Shown here: positions 57,195 through 64,000 of the stretch, in pieces
Layout: each line of letters begins with the position of its first letter
How positions within the stretch are numbered: the stretch's first letter is position 1
Assembly (NCBI RefSeq): GCF_032854445.1
Contig: NC_088298.1
Location: forward strand, 19,425,976 to 19,489,975
Source of the DNA: Liolophura sinensis
Lineage: Eukaryota > Mollusca > Polyplacophora > Chitonida > Chitonidae
Direction of reading: 5' to 3'
Length of the DNA: 64,000 nt
The notes under the pieces: generated by a model
Told to the model about the DNA's origin: nothing
Seen by the model: only the letters and a program-made list of their open reading frames with translations
Databases searched by the model: none
Translations under genes and position numbers: made by a program

Positions 57195-57199
57195 ACATA

Positions 57200-59000
57200 T
57201 AAACTGTCATGAACTAGCCTCTATCTCTAGGGCCGAATCCACAAAGCCAGTTCTGATTTAAGGGTGGAAAAGACATAAAAATGATGGAAGTTCAGATGAA
57301 AGAGTGCGAAAAGTTATTCCTAAATGTGGTCTTCAATATTTTTTCTGGTTTTTCCTTAGGGAGAAAAAGACACATGAAAATAATTTTGTATGATGGGTAT
57401 TTGGAATGACCTTTTGGTATTTATAGTCAACTGTATAACAATGTCACAAATGAGGATGTAACACAGGTTTAATACATATATTTGCACTAGAATTTGTTCT
57501 TTTCAGCTAACAAATGTATTAAACCTCAATTTGGATCATATTTATATGTTTAATGTGTTCATAAATATTATCATAATTTAGGGAAAATGCAGACATACCG
57601 ATATAAACAACAGATGTACATTCAAATCAATTTATTAGACAAGCTTCACATCCTTATTTAGAACATTATTATGCAACAATGATAAATACCAAAAGTTGGT
57701 CCCAAATAACCACCATGCAATAATATTTTCAAATGCCTTTTTCTCTTGAAAAAAAAAAAAATCCCCAAAAATAGTAAAGGCCATATTTGCAAGTAAGTTT
57801 TGACGCTCTTTTATCTGATTTGGCATCATTTTTATGTTTTCTTCTCCTTTAAGACTGAAATATGACTTTAGAGCTTTTTTTCAAGACTTAATGGTTACTT
57901 TGACCACCTTATTAATACTGTCTCAAGCTAAATGTGTCAAAATTGAAACTTCCAGTACCTAAAACCGAGCATTGTGAAGAGACTTTAAATTTCGGCTTAA
58001 GTGAGAAATATCTCTGTGGAATAGGCGCCTGGACTGTATCTATTGAGCTTTTGTGTTGTAGTGTTACCACTGTACTTAATCTATAATCAAAAGCTTTCTT
58101 CCTTTACCTATACCTGTACAAATCCTCTAATTGTCTGCTCTTGATTCACCTGTAGGAGCCTCATTAGTGGCATGATCTTAGTGTGGCAGTTACAGGTACA
58201 GGTAACAAATCTGCGGTAATTGGGTAACGTTTGAGAGGTACAGGTACAGGTGAGCAGAATCTGCCTTTTGATGTAGTCTCATCTAGCCAAAAAGATGAAC
58301 ACATTTTTAGATCAATTTATTTACGGGAAATTGTACCCTGTGCATTTTATTATTTTATTCGTTATTTATTTACTTGTTTATTTGAAAGCTTTTTACCGCA
58401 AGATCCTCATTAATTTCATGGCTTTTAAAAGGGTTCTTCGTTTGTGCTAGGTGTAATTAAAAATTTCCAACTGGTCAGGTGATGAAGACATTTATCGGGA
58501 GAATGTGTTTTTGGATTTTTTTGAAAATTGTGGTTTTGCTTTTGGCGACAAGGATGTTTGCAAACTACATGTACAATGTAAAAATAACTTTCTGAACATC
58601 AGCGTTGTACAGTGCAGTAAGTCTTTTATTTTTTTAAAGTGTTATAATTAAATAACGTTAACATTACAGTGGTCATTGTTAAACTGCTGATATACTGTAT
58701 TTCATCTAAAGGTTAGAGCATTTTTAATGTCACACATTTTGCTTGATACTGATTGGTTTATATTTCAATCGGAAAAACTCAGGTGTTGTCATCAAAAGTG
58801 TTTCATGTTAATTAAGGCCTTGAAGTTTTTATAAAAGTACATTTTCACCTGCCAAACTTCAGGGGAAGTATAGTAATTAAGAAAGAGGACCAATTCAAAT
58901 CACGTGCTGTTGATGGAAAGCATGATGATCTCAGTGAGCATGCAACATACATACTTCTTGAATGACAGTCTAAGGCTGAAGTGAATGTAATGTCAGCCAC
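57200..59000. other. Non-coding stretch
   Basis: AT-rich; no gene or strong repeat recognised. Confidence 0.4.
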
Positions 59001-59002
59001 TG

Positions 59003-59219
59003 CTGTAATTCTTCAACATTTTCGCAGGTTTGCAAAGAGTCTATTCAAGCATATTCTGAAGGAATTATTCTTTGTAGACTGTTAAAGTTATACTTTTATG
59101 GAAGCCCTGAGACTTTCCAATCCAACAAATGTAGTTTTGTCTCCAAAATCGAATTAGAGATGTGCGTAATTTGCGCTGAAAGTTGATGTTTCACATGTGG
59201 AGAGGTTGAGGAATTAGGG
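59003..59219 (+). mobile_element. MITE-A copy
   Basis: CTGTAATTCTTCAACATTTT ... GAGGTTGAGGAATTAGGG; right TA present, left flank is TG. Confidence 0.75.
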
Positions 59220-59316
59220 TAAATCTAAATCACTTCCCAAAGTAGTTCTCTAGAGGCGTTCTAAGATATTTAAAAAAAATCTACAGTGCTTATCAACAGA
59301 AGAAAGGACAAATGAT

Positions 59317-59440
59317 GATTTATTTATTTGATTGGTGTTTTACGCCAGAATGTTTTATTTTATATGTGACGGTGGAGAGCATTTTGATGGAAGGAAACTG
59401 GGCAGAGCCCTTGGGAAACCCACGACCATCGGCAGGTTGT
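59317..59440 (-). mobile_element. SINE 3' fragment
   Basis: ATTTATTTGATTGGTGTTTT then diverged body to GGCAGGTTG. Confidence 0.72.
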
Positions 59441-60586
59441 TGTGTTGTAAATACAGTTCCTGTACATGTATTATGACAGTATAACTTAGATAACAGTAGT
59501 CAGTTTGAAGACTAAATTCCCAAGCCCTAAAGTTTGAGGAAAAGTACATATATATATTTGTAATGCTCTGAAGAGTTAGTGCCCTTGGGTGGCCAATATC
59601 CTCAGATTTAGTCTCTAAATTTTAACAGATGAAAATTTTTAAGCCTGTCATATTGTAGGGTTATGGGAGTCATCAGGTCACCTGAGGCGTGGGTTCAATC
59701 CCATTCTTGGGCAAGGAATTTTCTGGGAATAATAAGATGCCGACGTTTGTGCTCTTGTGTGGTCTAGTGTGAAATTCACTTAAGACCAGTTGGTTTAATT
59801 CCAACAGCAGTATGTGGGAGAGTTGCCAGTATACATGTAGGTTTGTGGTTTACTCCCTGCACCCATAGAACTGGCCCACCTCATATAAGTGAGAAATTCT
59901 CACTCCAAAAAAAAAAACAATCAATTATAATAAAGAAATCTAAGGCTAATTTTATCAAATTCTTGTACTAACAGCTTGATATTATGGTGTAAGACTATGA
60001 TATCAGGGCAGTGTCAGTGGTCATACTTTTTCAGCTTTAGGCTTCCAAATTTGCCTCATTTAAAGTGATTGATGTACATGTGTGTTTCGTGACAAAGAAC
60101 CGAACAAGGCAATGGACCCGACAGAATGTCAAAAAATCTCAGAATGTGGGACCTCAAGCACATGTGACGGGTTTCCCCTCTAGACTTGACAAAATTTTAT
60201 CAGTCAGTATTGACGAAATATGAAGGAAGAGAGAATCAGTGTTAAAGTTGGATGTCTATACCTCTGTAGGACAAGAGTTTCATCCCTTGTTACCTTTCCC
60301 ATGTTTATCTCCTGGAATAGAGGTAGAATTAGTCTCTGTTGCTACATTTCCAAGAGTATAAATCAGCCTGTATGAAAAGAAAGATGCGTTTATGTCATAC
60401 ATGCATCTATGTGGACATATATATAACCATGTGATAAATTACCTAGAATGTAGAACGTGGAGCAAACCCGGAAAATTGCCCGTCTAAAACAAGCCAGTCC
60501 AAACGGCGTGTTATTCTCCTTTTCTATAATGCGTGAACATATACCTCACTGTATCTGTGTACTTGTGCTCCTAAAGCAAAGACCTC

Positions 60587-60668
60587 CCCCAATAGTTCAG
60601 TTGTTAGAGCACAGCTTTGGGAGCAGTAGATCCAGGGTCAATCCTGGGTTGGGTCACACCTAATACTT
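60587..60668 (+). mobile_element. SINE-2 head fragment
   Basis: TAGTTCAGTTGTTAGAGCAC (A-box-like) and GGGTCAATCCTGGG (B-box-like), ending GGGTCACACCTAATAC as in the 55165 copy. It lies 22 bp before the exon at 60691. Confidence 0.65.
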
Positions 60669-60690
60669 CCTTGTTTATCATTCTTCATAG

Positions 60691-60938
60691 ATTCATCCAA
60701 ACGCTGGTGGCCTACCATTCTCTGGACTCTTCTGATGCCGAGCCTCCGGACAAATCGGAGCGTGAGGAAGCAGACGTCCCGGCTGTGGACGTCGTAGAAT
60801 GGTTGGAGAACTCCGCCAAGCTGGCAGCCAATGAAAATCTTGTGTCATCCGATGCTCTAGTGGAGGAGGTGTTTACGAATGTGGCTGATGAGACGTTGTC
60901 ACCAATGAGCACCAGCGTCGAGGCTGGCACCATTACAG
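60691..60938 (+). CDS. Internal exon of an unrecognised gene
   Basis: 248 nt between acceptor CATTCTTCATAG and a strong donor GTGAGT. The open frame gives 82 codons with coding-like, GC-richer composition: FIQTLVAYHSLDSSDAEPPD, VPAVDVVEWLENSAKLAANE, SDALVEEVFTNVADETLSPM. It is acidic, Ser/Glu-rich, likely partly disordered with short helices. Phase 2 at the acceptor and phase 1 at the donor show that both neighbouring exons are needed; they were not found in the window, so introns may exceed 3 kb downstream. I do not recognise the protein. Confidence 0.65.
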
Positions 60939-61121
60939 GTGAGTCATCTTGTCAAGGTGGTAGCGCTAATAGTCTTGTTTTGTGTAAGCCACATCCACAT
61001 TCCAGCCAAAATGTCCTGAGGTCTCATGCTATTTGGGGTCTGGGCGCTAATTATCTGTCTAGGGTATATGAAGTACATGTACTCTAGCTACGGCATGTTT
61101 ACCGTATTAAATACATGTGTC

Positions 61122-61277
61122 TATCGTAAATGGGAAGATCTGTCAGGAAGCTGCAGATGGTCGTGGGTTTCCCCCGGGCTCTGCTTGGTTTCCTCCCTCC
61201 ATAATGCTGGTTGCCGTCGTATAAGTGAAATATTCTCGAGTTTGGTGCTAAACGCCAATCAAATAAATAAATAAATC
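61122..61277 (+). mobile_element. SINE 3' part
   Basis: From CGTAAATGGGAAGATCTGTC to GGTGCTAAACGCCAATCAAA and the (AATA) tail. Confidence 0.8.
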
Positions 61278-61279
61278 AA

Positions 61280-64000
61280 AAAGCAGCCTAAATTGTATTC
61301 AGAATACTGAATTTTGTTGGCTGCAATTTTTATTTTATTGCAAAGATCTGCTAAACCGAGTGGAAATGGTTTAACTATTGTTAACATTATGCACGAGAAG
61401 GTTACACACCTAAATTCATAAATCTTTTATCATAATTTAAAAACCAAAAATATGAACAAAACATAGTTGCCAAAAAGTTCAATTTGGAGAAATTCAGATT
61501 TTAGCTCAAAAATTTTTTTTGCTGAAATATTGGATTATAAGAAAAAAGAAATGCATTGCAATTATTCTTCAAAAATACCAGCATTCTATATTATGAAGGC
61601 CATACTAGTCACTTATTACATCAGGGATAATTGGGTTGCTATGGAAACAGATGGCTGAATCGCATGGCAGTTGCAGCATTGTGTGAATGCAACTATTCTG
61701 ATACATGTACAGTGTATGAACAGAGACCTGTTCCTTTCAAACTGATGCTGATAGGGGTAGACACTGTTCCTATGGTCCCACAAACAATGTGTATATTCCA
61801 GCAGGTCAGAAAGCTTGTTTATCTGCCCTACTGAATCTTCCCATCAGATTCCCCCCACCCATATACAATGTACCAGTTTCTGATTACATCAGCCTGCAAC
61901 TGCTGCGTTGCCATGGTAACCAGAGGCTGATTCACCCAAATTTATCTCTAGCGGGACCCACTGGCCTCATTTTACAGGCGTGAACGTGTGGATGTGGACC
62001 CCACTAAGCAATTGGTGTCCTGGTTATTATGTACAAGTAGTACAGTGTGCTTATGGTATGTTACTGGAATTTCCCCCAACCGAGTAAGCCACCATTTTGG
62101 CAAGATGTCGGCCATATTGTTTCTTGACTTTGTATAACTCAGTCTAAATGGCCGCTGTTCAGAGAGCTGGGCATGATTTCGATCTCTTCAGTCAACAAGT
62201 CGCCTGTAGGACTCCGTTGACAGGCTGCTGGGTTAGTGAGCGTGTAAGTACATGTAGTGGACTGCCTGATGTTATTGTGGAATTACATATATATATATAC
62301 ATGTACTTTCTATGCCTGTATGGGTGAGCTGGCAAATGAACAATACTGCGTCTGGGTACGGCTTGTTTTGGAAGTTCTGAATAGAAGAGGTACAAAATGC
62401 TGGATTTTCTGAGTGATAAATATGTTGTTTTAGTTGACTGGATAGGAAGGAGAGATGGAGAAAAGGGAATATAATGGTAGACAACAGCAGGTTTGATTCA
62501 GATGGTGAAATACTGTGGGATATAAGTGTGTGGTAGGGTGGGTAGTTGTTGTGTGTTGTGGGATGGGGAAGGGGGGAGGGGAGTGGTGGGTGGGGGGGAG
62601 TAGGGGTGCCTATGTACATATATAGCCTATTGTGGTTGCAGCTATTTTTATGGGTATAAATAGTCACAAATTTATATCCCGTTAAAAGAGAGGAAGTAAA
62701 CGAGGCAGATCTAATATGTATTTAATAATGGTTTTGTTTAAATTGATGAAATTGACACATTCTTAAAAATAATATACATGTACTTTACTTAAGTCTGTGG
62801 ATTATTTAGCCTATATGTTTTGCTTTGTAACAAAATATGAAGCAATGTGTGTTTGGTCAAGGGACATCACTGCTCCAAAAGTGTTTTGTGTTTTGACATC
62901 TAGATTTAAGTATCCCCAAATTGGATGGGCACTTTTTGTTGATTACACTGAGAGAATGTGTTAACATAAACATTATGTGACCTTATAAACAATTTCATAA
63001 CAGTACAGTGTGAGAGTTATCTTATCCTGGCCAAGACACAGTACAGTGTGAGAGTTATCTTATCCTGGACAAGACACAGTAGAGTTTGAGAGTTATCTTA
63101 TCCTGGTCAGAACACGGTACAGTGGACTTTATTGTGAAATTTTGTATTTATCCAGAACACTGTCAAAAGTAAGGTAAAGATGGGTTAATAATAATATGAT
63201 GAAAAAACTTGTTAAACTTGGTTTTCTAACAGTGCGTAATTAACGTTTGATTAACTTGAGGGTTAAGTAAGTCCATGTAAAACCACAGAATTATTTATTG
63301 CTACAAAAAGTCTAAAATTAGGACAGTTATTATCAAAACAACGTTTATGTGCTGTACCGGAAATTACACGTGACAACAGTATTATGCAAGTCGCTGTGAA
63401 GTTTTGCAGATATATTTTGATTTTCTTTTTAACCCTATTTATCTGCTAAAGATCACTTTTTGTGGTTTTGTAAGAGTTTGTAATTTTTGAATCCAGGATG
63501 TAATAAATACAAGTCAGTTCATTTTCTGGTTTAAATTTACTTGTGTCTATTTTGGCGAGCCAGTGGCTACATACTAAGCAGTGTTTGTATGAGTTTGTAT
63601 GTGGTTAGATAATAATAGGTAATCATATGTATTGACTATTGTTGAAACATTCTACATTCATACAGGCGGCTTTCTTTAGTGAAAGTGTTTTATTGGATTG
63701 TCAGTAGATTAGGGTACGGATCTTTCCTGGGGCTCAAAATGCCGGTGAGGAATTCCACATTCGTCCTCATGCCTGGAGAGTATGGTCTGTTTGGCTGGCA
63801 CTGCGGTAATAAAGTTTTCAGTGTTTTGATCTGATTAAGTTGATTTTAAAAATTTTCCTGTCAAATTTTCAGATTTTATAGAGAAAGTTTTTGGCAGGAT
63901 TAATGTAGGACAGTGTTTTATGATTGATTTTTGTCATACTTTACCTATATCTTTATTTGAGGACTGGAAAGATTGAATCTAGGTTTGTGAAGTTTTTGTT
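61280..64000. other. Non-coding stretch, probably intron
   Basis: No coding exon confirmed. Contains a G-rich tract (62555-62605) and a 38-bp triplicate (63000-63113). Confidence 0.4.
63000..63113 (+). repeat. 38-bp tandem repeat, three copies
   Basis: Unit ACAGTACAGTGTGAGAGTTA then TCTTATCCTGGCCAAGAC. Confidence 0.9.

Overview
This is eukaryotic DNA: genes are split by introns with GT/AG junctions, intergenic DNA is AT-rich, and there are many tRNA-headed SINEs with (AATA)n tails, TA-flanked MITEs and minisatellites. The gene set (prohibitin, a TSSK-type kinase, an A1CF/RBM46-like RNA-binding protein) is animal. Repeat style suggests a marine lophotrochozoan, most likely a mollusc; I cannot name a species from sequence alone.
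Layout. 1-6059 holds the last three coding exons and the 3'UTR of prohibitin-1 (+). 6060-7832 is intergenic with two MITEs. 7833-8726, possibly open to 9053, is a TSSK-like serine/threonine kinase (-). 9599-29482 is one 19.9-kb unit bounded by near-identical inverted repeats of about 470 bp and flanked on both sides by the same 8 bp (TGACGTTA). I read it as a large, recently inserted, cargo-carrying DNA element. 29491-64000 is repeat-rich intergenic or intronic DNA with one convincing orphan exon (60691-60938).
Cargo of the 19.9-kb unit, all on the minus strand: (a) an A1CF/RBM46/RBM47-type gene (11470-20014) with RRM1, RRM3 and a dsRBD-like end but no RRM2, containing a 99-nt phase-0 exon in six tandem copies; (b) an exon matching the start of tubulin cofactor A; (c) a frameshifted C2H2 zinc-finger exon; (d) a terminal exon with weak cullin-like pattern; (e) a 473-residue gene with a PC4-like DNA-binding region that splices in frame to a small exon carrying a RHIM-like motif. 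The terminal repeats carry CCAAT-box clusters, CRE palindromes and TTACGTAA. The same promoter-like module recurs inside the unit ahead of (c) and of two related first-exon-like segments, so the repeats probably act as mobile promoters. No transposase, integrase or polymerase was recognised in the unit.
The best candidate for something undescribed is therefore the TIR/TSD-bounded unit: promoter-bearing termini, a PC4-plus-RHIM gene, and captured host gene pieces, inserted about 0.5 kb upstream of a probable testis kinase.
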